Assembly: GCF_041260155.1 (NCBI RefSeq)
Contig: NC_091931.1
Coordinates: 21,007,154 to 21,071,153, forward strand
Origin: Ptychodera flava
Lineage: Eukaryota > Hemichordata > Enteropneusta > Ptychoderidae
Direction: 5' to 3'
DNA: 64,000 nt
Position 1 is the stretch's first letter. The number at the start of each line of letters is the position of its first letter. The position numbers and the translations under genes are program-made. The notes under the pieces were generated by a model. That model was given only the letters and a program-made list of their open reading frames with translations. It ran no database searches and was not told the DNA's origin. This document shows positions 24,800-39,600 of the stretch, piece after piece.

Positions 24800-27607
24800 A
24801 ATATTGCTTTGCTTGTGGCAATGAAATTCTCGCAAGACAATAGCTAAATGTATATTTTGATATGTACATTTGTACCTGTCTGTCACCCAGACAATTTCCT
24901 GATGTAAGAAATTGTAAATTAGTATATGATGAGACAGACAGGCAAGGAATATGCTGTTTAATGATGCTTATGTGAGAGCGCCCTCTGGGGCACCCGATGA
25001 ATTATTTTTCAGTCCATTGGTAAAGCAACCATGTACGCATTAATAGAGGGCAGTTATGTAGATATTGAAAATGTAGTTTTTTTATTTTTGAACAAGGAGT
25101 ATTCCATCCTCATGGGAGGTTTTGCAATGAAAATTTCTTAAAGTTGTCATTGTACTTTTCCTTGTTTTTAACAATTTTCGTATTTCTTCATAGAGACCCA
25201 GTTGCCAAACTTCAAGATGAGTAAAGATATGCTTTATTAACTATCTCGTAGTTTTAATATGGGAAAAAGCAACAAAAGGCAGTAGTTTCAAGTCCTCTTT
25301 AAATTTGCACAATAATATAAAGTTACAATTTTCAAAGATGTAACGTCTTTGGGAAATGCCCTGTCCCTATTCAAAAGTTTTGAAAAAAAAAATTCACTGC
25401 ATCTGTATCTATATAAAAAATTTGAAATGAAATGTAGTAATTTTCATGGATTAACCTGCATGTAGCTGCCTGGAATTTGAACAAGATTTTATGTATTTTG
25501 TGAATTTTGGCAAACAAAATGTTATTGTCAAATTTTCAATTTTTTATTTTTGTGAAAAAGATTTGTAAAAGATCTAGTATTGAAGTATGACAAGAAAATT
25601 TACCTTGTGAAAAAAATCAAGTTGTGAAAATTATGCATGCATACATTTGGCAAACAAATTGTTAAGCTTAAATTTTTTTATTTTGGGGAAAAAATTTGTA
25701 CAAAACATAGTGTTTAGATATGACAAGAAAAAAAATCACAAGATGAAATTTACTCATCGATACATTGTAGCACTTCAACTGTAAGATTTAGTTTTGTATT
25801 TGTGCTCTGCCAAGTCTGACCTTGATTAGGGTGAGTGATGGCAAAGTACCCATGCCTAAATATTTCACGTCTACATACCACTCAACCAGATGCTTTTAGC
25901 TCTGTCAACCAACTCATTTGAAAGCTCCTATAGCAGCAAAATATTTGTCAATGCAGACTGTATTTGTGAAATGCCCAATATTAATGTTGACAACCCATTT
26001 TCAGCTGGACTAGAAATCGTTTGTCTGAGGAGAATATCACATTATTATACACACTATACTCAGCGTTTGCAAGGCTAATTCTCTGTACTTCAACATTCTT
26101 CGGGTAGGGGGAAAAAGTACTTGTTTAATGCAGCAAAGTAATGCAAACATAATCCATACGTACAGTTATTGTCTTTTAAAGCGATTAAGCTACCAGAGGG
26201 CTGCGTTATAGTCACAGTTTCCAGAACTGAATATCTGTAACTAAAAAGTCCATGGCTGTAATAATTAAGAAAAATGGCTTTACCTTGAATACTGAAATAT
26301 CTCGACAACCACCTCTATGACAAACGTTTCAGTGCAGTTGTAGAAATGTACAATAAAATGAATGACAACTTATCTAAGATTATGAATTGTTAGTCTATTG
26401 TGATTTTTGTCATAATTAATAATGTGATAAAGGGTATGATGTTGCCAATTTCTTGAAATACTGCTCTTCAAATTTGTAAAGCTTGTCATCACTTGTGCAT
26501 ATGACGTGTGTTTACCTTTATTTGAAATTTGATTTCTATCACAAAAGGAGTGTCAGTCTCACATAAGATAATATAATGATATCACTCGCACACTGTGCCT
26601 TAATACTTGTACATCCTGCAAGTATATGTACTCCGCAGTCACCTCAAGTCGCATGTTTAAATACCAAAAGAAATGCCTCTCTATTGTTGTTTTTGCTGCA
26701 TTCCCATACAAATCATAAAATAAATATCTTAGGAAAAAATGATACATATTTTTTTTTGTCTCTGTTTCCCACAAAGGGAAATTGTTTAGCAAACTTTTTT
26801 ATGAAAAGATGTGATAAAAGTCTCACACTGAGTGGAAAACGGTGGCTAACTTGAATTGTTATCATGACTCAATGAAACCTTTGGTATCAAATTTGTCCTT
26901 TCAAAAAACACAATGTATTATTAAAGTTGCTTGCTTTGAAACTAGAAAGGGACCACCCTAATATGACAAAGTGAGACAATAAAAATGATCATACCCTAGA
27001 TGCTGATAAAATACATAAAACTCTCTCTCCATGGATTCAAAACTTGAAGTGATCTTGAATTTGCCTTTTGGAATACTGGAAATAGAGGACATTTGGACAA
27101 CACTGAAGAGTGATCAACTTTGCATTGTTTTGTAATTGATGATGTTCAAATATCTTTTCAATAGACTCCAAAACACTACATGTTTTCAACGTCCAACAGT
27201 GGGAGTTGTACCACATGCTGTACTTACAAAATGCTGGTGTCAAAGTGCATGTATACAAGCAGTATCAATGTGTGACACCCAAAGGTCATGACAGCCACAG
27301 CAAACCTTTCAGGCTTTCCCCCTTGGGTCTTTAACCTCGGCAGACATATCAGCTGGTTTGTCCACTCTGATGTGTGCGTAAGATATACGTCCAGCCAGAA
27401 GGTATATGTGCCACTTCTTCCAAGTAGATTCCATCATGCTGTAGCTGGGCCTAAAAAGTCTTCAATTGAACCTGTCGCCATCGCAGATCGAGTCTATGCT
27501 AGTAACAGAAGTATATACACAAGCCAAAGGCAATTTCAAGTAACTGTCTGTGTCTGCTTTCATGACCGTTTGCAGAAGGAGGATTTAAATATCACATACA
27601 AGCGGTC
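24800..27607. other. Intergenic, no gene seen apart from repeats
   Basis: No exon with family-like translation was found. Besides the diverged duplication near 25.5 kb, it holds low-complexity A/T tracts only. The promoter of decarboxylase copy A should lie near the right end, but no TATA box or CpG-rich island stands out. Confidence 0.4.
25495..25755. repeat. Imperfect direct duplication, about 140-bp unit
   Basis: Two successive copies share GGCAAACAAA, then TTTATTTT...GAAAAA, ATTTGTA, and TATGACAAGAAAA. This is AT-rich and strongly diverged. Confidence 0.5.
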
Positions 27608-30600
27608 ATGGAAATCAATGCAGGTAATTTTAAGTTTCACTACACTGATGACATATTTTTGCTACAGATAAGGTTATCTGTGTGCTAGTTTTTACCATTT
27701 CAATTTCAATACTGGCCATTATTACGGTAGCGTCAGAAGATTAAACATATAAAGTGCAAAAGTGCCAATTAAGGTCGGTATGTGCTCATGACTGTGCAAA
27801 AGTACAAGAATTAACACTTATAATTGCAATACATGTTCTAGGTTATCGTGAATAGACTAGAAATATAAGGAGCAAAATGGGTGTTCCCACTACATTTTTC
27901 AAGATATATCTTCCAGATACACTCTTGGACTCAACCCAACTCACTTTGATTTATGACAAATTTCATCATGCAACAGTTCAAGAGCTGTGGGTTTCCAAAA
28001 CATTCTTTAAAATTCAAATGACTTTCAGACATAGTTAGTTGGATGATAACCAAACAATAGAGGTGTTTACTGACATATTTATCAAAGCACTAAACTGCTG
28101 TGTATAATTTTCAGAGGTTCCTGTAAAGTAACAAGTAATTTTGCCATTTTATCTAGAAATCTGGCATGGTGATACCGATTTTTTGAAGCTATAGGCCCCT
28201 ATTTCTCAAAACGGCTCCTTTTTACCAAGACATTTGTTAAAGTTTCAAGAAAGTTACAATTTAAAAGTGACATATTCCCCGATGGGCAGTCACTTACCTT
28301 TAAGGTAGTATGCGCCTTGAAAGTGAAAGCTAAAACTCTCCTTCAGGAACCTTTAACCATGCCCTTTCCAAATCAAGAACAAAAATCTTTGGTCATCGTG
28401 CAATTTTGGTACTAGAGAAACAAATCACCCAAGATTTACCGATATTTGAAATTCAAAATGGCCACCATTCCTGTGTTAATTCTATGGAGAAAAAGAACAT
28501 TTTCGATTTTCGAAAAACTAAGATGATGAAAATTTTTCCTACACCAAGAGCTTTAAAATGGGCCCCCACAAGTGGTAGATCAGAAAAGAATTGAAAAAGT
28601 TTTAGAGTCAAAATATCTGTCCAGAGGCACATTCTACCTTAAATGCTTTCTGTGTCAGTGTTAGTTCTGCTAACAGGGATTACTATTCAAGGCAAATTTA
28701 CATTACGTTTAATGATTATTCTTAAAAGTTATTAGTCAATTAATTCCTGAAAATGTAAGTTGCAACTGGTATCCATGCATTTATGTACAATGCATGTGCA
28801 CCAACGTCTTCTGTAATCAGCTGAGCCAATATGACATGCATAAATGTGTGTTATGATTACAATCTTTAGAGCAAACATTGTAGTGTTGAAACCTGCAAAG
28901 CCCTGAAAGTTGTCCTCCTGAGCAAATAATACTGAACAACAAAATATTGGCATGTGAAGGCGATGACATACCTCAACTATACACTTTTGCCCAGGGGAAT
29001 AAGAAAATACACTCTGTTGACTTATCACAAAGCAAAGAGCTATAACATAATTATGTAGACTTACTTTCGATATTTTGATCTACAGGCTTGCTGTAGAGAG
29101 TTATTACTGTTTATGCAGATCTTATTGGACATCGAACTGACAAATTTCTAAGACATAGTTTACCTCCTTGTGCCCCTTGCATTGAAGAGTATACCTCAAC
29201 CTATACTTGAATACCAGTGCTGGTCTTAAACTACATTTTATGACTTTCTTTGAAGTTCATGGAAAGATCAGGGACCAGTACATTTCACAAATCCTGCTCC
29301 ATTATCCTTCACTGTGGCTGTCTGCTCAGAGGCAGTTCTTCAGTTACAAAGTCTACAGGTGCCATGAACCAAATTATTTGCATTATGCATACTTTTGTAT
29401 TATTAGCATACTTAGGTCTTCATCGATCCACTGATACAATTTACATCAGTCTGCAGGCGAAGGCACCATATTTAGTTGATTCACAAGGAATTTCTTAGTT
29501 GTTTATTATAACAAAGAAATAAACAATTATTCTTTGTTGCTCTACAACACATTCAGGGAGTGTGCTATTTAGGCAAAAGTTATTAATTATAAATTTGTAA
29601 AATTTGTCATGACACTGCTTCTCAACGTTTTAATGCAAAGTACAATGAGAAAATGAGCAGGGGTATACTTTCACAATGACAGGCAACACCCACTCAAACA
29701 GTGATGATGGAAAATACGAAGTGGTCGATAGTTTTGAATTGAGCGATGAAGACATGAAAAATCTCACTGAGGACCAGAAGTTCCTCCGAGATGCGATGGA
29801 CATCATTTTCAAAGAGGGCGTTGTGAAAGCACGTGATCGGAGAAGAAAAGGTAAGAATTGAAAAGTTTCAAAACAAACAAAGGTTTAAAAAATACAAGAA
29901 AATTTTCTTAAGATTGTTAGAATATTTTAATATTTCTTTCCTTTTACAGCAAAAGAAATATACTTCAAAGATACTGCAGAATTTATATGGAGAATTGAGA
30001 CAATCAAAGTTCCGGCCAATGCGGCATTGGTAACACTAGACATAGTGTCAATATAGACCATTACACCACACGATGAAACAATTGAATCAGTCGGCAGAGC
30101 ATTAAACCAGGAAAGATCATCAAACGATTACATAATCAAACAACCACCAACAAAATATATGGCAGATATGCTAGAAATAATCTTAAAAACAACATGTTTG
30201 AATTCATCGATGAATTTTACCGCCAGATATGTGGATGCAGTAGGGGATCTCCAGCTTCACCAGAAATTGTCGACATTACATTTCACGAGACAGAAATGAG
30301 AATAATACAGAAACACAAAGAACAAATATCGCTCTGGCTAAGCTTCAGAGACGATGCATTTCTGATTTTCATTGGAACTCAACATGATCTTAATCAATTC
30401 ATATAAAACATCAACAAAATGCATCCTACTTTCAAATTTTTATTTCAAAGCTCTTCTCAAGAAATCATATAGTTAGACCTCATTATCTATAAAGGTTACC
30501 GATACAGCAAAGAGAACATTCTCGACATCAAGATACACGCAAAACTAACAGATACATTCAAGTTCTTACAGAGAAACTCATGCCACCCCACAGCAACATT

Positions 30601-33600
30601 CAAGAGCGTTGTCAAAAGGCGAAACATTACGATACATTTATAGTAAGAACATGCAACAACGAAGCCGATTTTACACAGACAGTCACACAATTTAGTGAAA
30701 AACTGCAAGACTGACAATACTAAAAATGAAATAGAACGCATGCTCGGAAAAACAGAACATAAAACAAGAAGAAGACAACTTTAACAAAAACCTCCAAAAA
30801 ATCTGTTTTCGAAACGTAGCGTCAAAGGATCGCAGTGTCACATTAGTCTCTCTACTCCAGTGCGGGTTAACAGCACACACCGTAGATTATGGGTACGTTT
30901 CGTCATGGCTAATCAACACTTTACATAAAACAGCCTAACATAATATACACGTACAATATACACAATATCATACACAAATGAAACAATGTTTTCTTAGTGC
31001 AATTAACTTTAAAAATATGACTTCATCTAAGTCTGATGAAAAGCAGACTTCTTCCCTATCACACACATCTTATTCATGATATATCTTGCAGTTGTGGAAT
31101 ATCGTGACCCGAGTGAACTGAAAGAAATATTCGAATTCAGTATTGGTCAAGAAAGGGCTAGCTCTGACAACCTCTTGCAAATACTTAAAGACGTCTTCAA
31201 GTACAGTGTACTTCCAGGTAAAGTCTTGTAACTGAAAATCGAGCCAAAGACCATGAAAATCCCTCGTTCTCGACCAGATATCAGTATAATCTAACTTTTC
31301 AGATTCTCAAATCGTTTAAAGACTTGAATGGTAATGCCCTTGCTCAAATGTTACCTATTTTGAATGGATGTTTCACAAAAGGTGTACAGCCATTAAAGAT
31401 AGATGAGACTTCTTACATCAAATGTTGTGAGTAAAAATTACTGTACAGCACTCTATTACACAGAAGGCATGGCTTTTGCTATAAAGATTGACAGACGGGC
31501 GCCCCTACAGTATTATCTTTATCATCAAGAATAAAGAGCAGAAGTCGGCGCACGCACCATGCAGATTTGGTACTTGGAGAACAAACTACAAGCTGCAAAA
31601 TGAGTTCACACAAACGCTAGAAGCAAAACAGCGAAGTATCGTTTGAGAGTCTGAATTTCTGTCCTGGAGGAGCATATATACTTTATAACCTTGACAAAAA
31701 ATTATGTTTTGTTTCACAGCAAATCCAAGATATCATAATCTGTTGTATTCTGGACAAGATTCATACGCTCTGGTGGGTCAGTGGCTCACAGATTGTATCA
31801 ATGGTGCAGCGTAAGTACAGTTGAACTCAGTCCATCATGGAATTCATTATTAAATCAGAAGAAAGATTAAAAGCGAGTAAAAATTTTATTGATTCAATTA
31901 AGAAACGGTTGAAGATATATACCCAAGTGATTATATATTACAAATATTTTTGGCTAAATATGCCATCAGAACATGCTTCAATTCCAAATATTACCAAAAC
32001 GATATCGGAATAGTTTCATCCTAAATGGCCATTTCATTTGCGTGTAGTCTGTGCAGTAAATCTGAGACAAAAAAGTTAAAGGTATGAGCGACATGGAAGG
32101 ATTCAAATTTTCCTACATTGGCCTATTCCTAATGGCATTCTCATGATTTGAAAAAATAAACATAAGCGATTTTATACTTGAAAAACTATATTGCACTTAA
32201 ACTTTGACAATGGCATTATATTATTTTAATGGCAAATGATATTGAAAAAATATATTGCATTTAGACAGATTTTAAACCAATATATTACCAGTTGGGGAAT
32301 AAATTGATTCATGACGTGAAATGTATAAAGTGCACTGACACAGGGAACTTCTTCAGTTCATTATACCTGATATGTTTCTAAGCTACTGGAGTTATAAAGA
32401 AAAACCACAACATATAGTTCCATGGACATAATATGCTACCTATATCCTATGTTGTACTGTTATTATAGCTCCGCCGCATTATCCTTTCAAAAAACAATGT
32501 GAAACTAACGATTTCTTCCGAAATTGAGTAGATTTCTGCATTGCTTGACTATAGAGTAGTGAAGCCTTAACGGTCTCATCTTGCATGCTTGTCAACAAAC
32601 TTGTTTTTCATCGAGTTACAAAGTCTACTGTGTTTCATCACGCTGTGCCAGCTATTGCAAGATACTGCTCCAGTGTGTAGTTGAAGTTCATTAATTGCAT
32701 AATCATTGACACTAAATTTAAATATTCAATGGCACTAAATATACATATTTATTGGCACTGAATTTAAATATTTATTGACCTTTAATTTAGATATTCAATT
32801 ACACTAAATCTCAATATTCAATGACACTAAATTTTAATATTTATTGACACTAAGTTTCCAACATCCAGATATACTTTTGAAGCTGCTCCTGTGTTTACAA
32901 TAATGGAACAAGCAGTGATCAGAACACTACTAGATTATGTGGGTTATGGAACTGGTGATGGAATTTTTTGTCCAGGTACAGTTTCTCAAAGCTCTTATTT
33001 TTTTATTCATTCATTTATTATTATACTATTGTATTCATTATTCTATCCAATTTCTCTAAATTATACAGTCTTATCTACTATTAGTCATGAAGTACCACGT
33101 TCCCTCACGTTGTTCAATTGCGAATATGATAATAAGTACAAATTGTATTATGCTAATTTCAAACGCATGAATATACTAATTACTTAATGCAAGTGAGTAA
33201 GAAAATTGACAGCATCTTGTCCCACCAATTAAACTTTTGCTCAAACTTGCCTTAAGAAATCTTTTAACCATTCTCTTTGAAAATCAAGAATAAAAATCGG
33301 GGATCACTGCAACTTTTGGTACTGGAGAAGAAAATAACGTACGATTTACCGATATTTAAAATTCAAATTGGCCAACACCCGTGTATTAACTCTACGGAGA
33401 AAAACAAAATTTTCAAATTTTAAAAAAAACCAAAGCTGATGAAAAGTTTTCTTACTCCAAGAGCTTTAAAATGAACCCCCACAAGTGGTAGATCAGAAAA
33501 GAATTGCAAAAGTTTGAGAGTCCGAAGATCTGTCCCCGAGGCGCATTCTACCTTAAGTACTGCTGCACATTTAAAGATTTTTCAAATGCTCTAATTTGTT

Positions 33601-36600
33601 CATTTTTTTCAACAAATAAACATGAAAATTCATCGACGTCATTTCTGTGCCAATCTTTTAAGGTGGCTCAATGGTGAACATGTATGCAATGAATATCGCA
33701 AGATTCAAGAAATACGGTGCATCAGTGAAAAGTGATGGATTGTTTGGATTGCCAAGATTGATTTCGTTTACATCTGAACAGGTAAAGTGATCACTGATAT
33801 GATACAAATAGTTATCTGACATATTTTAAATTTAAAAAAGTAAGATTACAGTCAGAATAATACGTGTAATCTAAGTCAAATGCCTCTTTTGGAAGGCAGG
33901 CGAAAAAATAATATTATCTTACGATTGGAGAACCAAATTCACTCTGTCGAGCCAGGGCCTATTATACCTGCTCAGCAATAGGCATTGCATTATGACATCA
34001 AAATAAGTCCAAAAATTAGTATCATTCTAGGCAAATGATCATGGGTAGATCATACTGAATTGCATCGTAGATACTATTAAAATAGAGAACACAATTACGA
34101 AATCATCAATATTGTGCCTTGCTCATTGATTAATATATACTTCCAATCTGTATCACCCCTTTTTATTTTTCAGTCACACTATTCCATTCAAAAAGGAGCT
34201 GCTCTTCTTGGCATGGGAACCAACAACGTGATCTTTGTGAAGTGTGACAGCAGGTAAAGTTAGATAACATGAATCAGACAGAAGTTTAATGCTCAATGTA
34301 GCATACTAGGGTAATTATTTAATATAACATTAAACTTGCAACTAATATACGATAAGATTTTTGCATTTAATTCTAATTAGGGATGGACCATTAGACCTTG
34401 GGAGGGGGGGGGGTGGTCACAATGAAATTGTGAAAAATTTTTTTTACTATTGTAAATTTCTGAAATTTTTTTTTTCCAATTGAGATTAGCTGTGAAAATT
34501 TTTTTTTTCAGAGTAAATTTTCAGATTTATAATTTGTTTTTAGTTCGTCGCTGTCTGAAGATAAAGAGGGCAAAGATGTGGTGCAAAGCACCACAAGTGG
34601 CCACGCAAGCGGTCACGGGTGGGGGGGAGGTCAGGAGAGGGGTGTCCCCCTGCTGCTGTGGAGCTTTTGAAAAATAGAGATTACAATGGTGTTATTTGGT
34701 GATACTTGGGGAGTATTTTGAAGGGGAGGTCAGGAGGGGGTGTCCCCCTCCTGCCATTGGAGCTTTTGAAAAATAGAGATTACAATGGTGTTATTTGGTG
34801 GCACTTGGGGAGTATTTTTGAAGGGGGAGGTCAGGAGGGGGTGTCCCCCTCCTGCCATTGGAGCTTTTGAAAAATAGAGATTACAATGGTGTTATTTGGT
34901 GGCACTTGGGGAGTATTTTTGAAGGGGGAGGTCAGGAGAGGGGTGTCCCCCTGCTGCTGTTGGAGCTTTTGAAAAATAGAGATTACAATGGTGTTATTTG
35001 GTGGCACTTGGGGAGTATTTTTGAAGGGGGAGGTCAGGAGGCGGTGTCCCCCTGCTGCTGTTGGAGCTTTTGAAAAATAGAGATTACAATGGTGTTATTG
35101 GTGGCACTTGGGGAGTATTTTTGCAGGGGGTGGTCAGGAGGGGGTGCCCCCTGCTGCCGTTGGAGCTTTTGAAAAATAGAGATTTTAAATGGTGTTATTT
35201 GATGGCACTTGGGGAGTATTTTTGTGGGGGGTGGGTGGTCAGGAGGGGTGTCCCCCTCCTGCCGTTGGAGCTTTTGAAAAATAGAGATTAAAATGGTGTT
35301 ATTTGGTGGCACTTGGGGAGTATTTTTGCGGGGGGAGGTCAGGAGGGGAGTGTCCCCCTCCTGCTGTTGGAGCTTTTGAAAATTAGAGATAAAAATGGTG
35401 TTATTTGGTGGCACTTTGGAGCATTTTTTTCGGATTACACATCTTCCTCTGAAACATGGTCTTCTTGCTCCTCAGTAGCTTCCTATAGTTTTGAAATTGA
35501 CTATTTTGGTTTCCCGGCTTCCTTTCTACTGCGTGGTGAAATGGCTACATGCAACCCACCAAACATCATGCATATCTCATGATTTACAATTGATTTTGAC
35601 AAGCTGAGATGCTAAAATAAGCTAAATAATATAGTTAAATTTGCATATTTGTGTTTTAGAGCAATTGTTGCCCTTTTTGATCAAAACATCAATTTCTCTG
35701 TAGCAGCATGTCCAAATTGATTGGATGTGTATAGATGTGTTGAAATTTCAATATTTGTCTTTTTAGGGCAATTTATGCCATTCATGGTCAAAAAATCTGT
35801 ATTCTCTGAAAGGGCTTGTCCAATTTCTTTGAAATTTGCTACACAAAAACGATTATTCATGCAGATTTATTCAGTATTTGCTATCGAGAAACTTTCAAAG
35901 TTCAACCCTTTTGTGTGTTTTGTGTTGGGATTTGTTGGATAGATGGCATTCTACGTAGTGTATTGTTGAATGTTAAAACATGTGTTGCTGTTGTTTTTGA
36001 GGCTGTTTTTTGAGAAAAAAGAATTGAAAATGCCTTTTTAAAAGCAAAATAATACATAATGACTTGATATGTTGTTTTATCATTATTGACGTGTTTCTAC
36101 TTGTTCACCCATTCTTGCATTCATCATTGCAATAAAATGCTGTGAAAAAAATGAAACTGATGTGGCCTGCATCTGTTTACCTTGATCTTAAAAGGCAAAT
36201 ACAACTTTCTGTCTTGACAATCATACCATAGTTTCAATGTTTTACCTAGTGTACCTGCTTGGTTTGTACGCAGGAAACAAGTAGAAAACAGGTTCTATAA
36301 TTTCATAATTTTCAAGTGATCAGAATACAAAAGTCCTGAAAAGATAAGATAATCACAACTTCCAGTATAAGGGATACAGTCACTCTAAAATTAAAAATGT
36401 TCCGGGAGGATGTACTAAAAAATACAGAAAGTTGCTTTCTGTCGGTAAAATCTAAAAAAAATTCAAAATTTTAAAGACTTGTGCAGATTTTTTTTTTACG
36501 CCTTTGTCTTCTTATTAATTTTTTTTTATTTTGCAAACTAGTTTGAAAATTTTTTTTTCCTAACTTTCTGCTCTGAAAATTTTTTTTTCTGTTTTGCCAC

Positions 36601-39600
36601 CCCCCCTCCCAAGATCTAATGGTCCGTCCCTTATCTTCATTCGCTTGAGAAAGTATATACATATGTTGCAGTGGTTTCCAACTTAGCGTCAGTTGAAATA
36701 CTTTACAATACAATCATTATTTGTTTATCTTATGATCTGTGCCTCGATCCTGAAATGTTTGCGTTTACAGGGGTAAAATGATTCCCGAAGACTTAGAAGA
36801 AAAGATTATTGCAACAAAGGAACAGGTACACCACAACTCATTTCTAAAAAATCACTGCATGTGTTTATTTTTAGCTCATCAAAATGCATTGTACAACATT
36901 ATCCTTTTTCTTCACTTCTTTTACTGCCAACTCGATCGTTTAAGACTCCTCAAAGAAGCTTTATTGCTTCATCATTTCGCAATATTTTCATAATTCTAGT
37001 TGAAAACTAAAGTTATGACAAGTTGTTGTACCTCATGATAGATGTGTGTCTGCGTTGTCTTACACTCCTATACAAGCGATGTATGAGAAAATTTGTATGT
37101 AGGAATAATGTATAGGTACACCCCAAAACATGACTGCAAATGTATTGGGCTTAATTCATTTGGACATTTTATTCCAGTCCAGTTAAAGAGTACGTTAATC
37201 TACCCTCTGATGTTTATTCACCAATATTGCACCAACATTTATATAGCTTCCGAGTCAACATGTTATAGTCCTGGTGGGCTGCGAGAGGGCGCTGTTCAAA
37301 TTGCAGTTTGCGTTTGATATTGCAGAATATTCCAGTAGGTCACTATGTGGCAGTGTTGTCCTTATATTAAAAAGTAGCCGGGTAGTTTAAGAAAGTAGAC
37401 GGGTGGACTGCGAGGAAGCGAAGCGACCGAGCGGCGAGTGAGCGTAGCGAACGAGGGGGGGGAGAGCGCGAGAGGGGGGTGTCCCCCTCTCGCAAGGCGA
37501 AAAATGAAATTTTGGAGTGGAAATGGTGTTCTCTGGTGGCATCTGAGGTGACATTTAGCTGAGACTGAAACAGTACTTTTGTTGTGTGTCTTAGACGTGG
37601 CTCACATACAACAAAACAAACAAACATGATTTTGTTTTGTTTGTATTATTTATGACACACTTATGGTTTTATTTGCAGTGAAGATGTAACATTTAATCTT
37701 AAATCACCCGCTGTCTGCTCATTTCATTGCTCATTTCCCATTCTTCATTACCATATAGTAGTTTCCCCAAAACCATCAAACTCATTCAATTCTAATCAAA
37801 ACACATTCGCTTTTGTTAAGAAAAACTCCGGTCAGATAATTCACTGTAACAGTGTTCGCATTTACGAAAAAAAATGCGTATATAGAAAACTCATAACAAT
37901 GAAAAAATGCGTAGAGAGTCGATCCAATGCGTAATAATATTACGCATTGGATTGAGTCTCTACGCATTTTTCATTGTTATGAGTTTTCTATACGCAAACG
38001 ATAATAGTAAAATGTTTGAGAAATTACTCTCCGCGACTGAGCTTAGGCGACAACCAGACGAGATGAAATTTGTTGCAACATTTCTGTCAATCACTCATTT
38101 TGTGTGGAAAGTTTCGGATTCTCTGAGTGTAGTCTGAAAAATCGGCATCGTATCGTCGAGTCAAAGGCATGTTACCATGTCAGCTGAGCCTATGAACTTA
38201 CTACGTCGCTAATTTTCAGGCTGGCGATAGTTTCTGAAACTTATGACACAAAGTGAGTGATTGACAGAAATGTTGCAATAAATTAAATGCAAACCGCGCA
38301 CGATCATCGCGTCTCGCTGTCCCCAAATTTGATCAAAGCAGATATGCAGCAGGGCGTCGGAAGAAAACAAATTTGCTCCACGTGTCCGTGCAAAAAAATG
38401 ATTCAGAGGGTCCATCGAAATACACTATCGGGCAACTCAACATGGAGAACATGGAGAGACGCAGTGAAATTTAACCCATGCCGGAATCCACGACGTTTTG
38501 TCATGTTGTCTTAAGCAACAGGGGATCAGCGCCACGGTGAAGCCTTGAGCGGGTCCTACTAATTACTGCCCGTCACTGCCCGTCAGGAAATTAGCCTTCC
38601 AATTACTGTAATCAGTCGATATTTCAATACCAAAGACCACTACTCTTTGTAAAAACGAACGAAATAATATTCCAAGATCCGAAAAATGTTGATTTTCGAA
38701 CGAGTAGCAACGCTAATCGTGTGATCGTACATGCATCACCATTGGCCATACATACTGCCCGTCGACGTCCGACCACTGCCCGTCACTGCCGTCGGGAAAT
38801 TTACCTTTCAACGACTGTAATCAGTTGATATCTCATATCAAAAACATTACTTTCTATACAACCAAACAAATTGTCGTCCCAGACCCCAACAACGTTGATT
38901 TGCGAACGAGTGGCAACGCTGATCGTAATCGATGTCCGAACACTGCCTATCATCACTGCCCGTCGAGTAGAGAACTTCACGTTAGTTCTGAGACAGGACT
39001 CGGGCATTTGGAGTAAAACAGACTCTTATTTTGTAGCTTTCTATTATATAAGTGGTCTTTGGTATTGATATATCGACAGATTACAGTAATTGGAAGGTTA
39101 ATTTCCTGACGGGCAGTCGACGGGCAGTGACGGGCAGTGACGGGCAGCGACGGGCAGTAATTAGTAGGACTGGCCTTGAGCCGTGACGATGATGCGCGGT
39201 CGGCAACGGTCGGCAACACACATGCCTGTCACCGTGGATTCTAGTACGTAAAAATAATCAATGAAAAAAAATACCCATTCAAATAAACAGTTGCTTCTAA
39301 AAAAATCAGTTCTAGCTCATTTTTTTAAATCTAGAAAATGCGTCGGTATTGCTCTGAGAATAACTTGATTTGCTGAGAAGATCATACTCGTAGTGACTGT
39401 GACGTTGGCAGCCAGCGCGGCGGCGGAAAACTAGCTGCAGTCTCACGAACTTCGAATCGTCGATCAAAATCACATCTTTTCGGCGCTTTTTTCTCACAAA
39501 TTCAGCGAAATTGAAGTTTTTCATACATAAACTAAATATATTTTTGGAATCAAGTATACCTTTCGAACGGGCTTTCTTCGGGAAAAAATATTCCATCGGC

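Larger units (their letters stand above)
34380..36630. mobile_element. Harbinger-like non-autonomous transposon (2.25 kb), TTA target duplication
   Basis: The left end reads GGGATGGACCATTAGACCTT and the right end is its complement with two changes; both continue into G-rich then T-rich tracts. TTA flanks both sides (34377-34379 and 36631-36633). A 3-bp TWA duplication and GGG-starting ends are typical of PIF/Harbinger. Inside are a tandem array (34610-35420) and two units of the 35.6-kb repeat. No transposase is visible. It lies in intron 7 of copy A. Confidence 0.75.

Noticed and set aside
27288..27671. 127-codon plus-strand frame starting MTATANLSGF
   Set aside because: No recognisable family. 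It overlaps the proposed first exon of decarboxylase copy A in another frame, and I see no other exon to join it to.
34858..35582. Open frames on both strands across the 34.6-35.4 kb region with repeated MELLKNRD-like peptides
   Set aside because: They arise from the tandem array, whose unit length keeps frames open by chance; both strands are open and there is no start context or splice support.
37782..38137. Two frames on opposite strands with nearly the same peptide (MRRxSIQCVI)
   Set aside because: This is a consequence of the 122-bp palindrome, not two genes.
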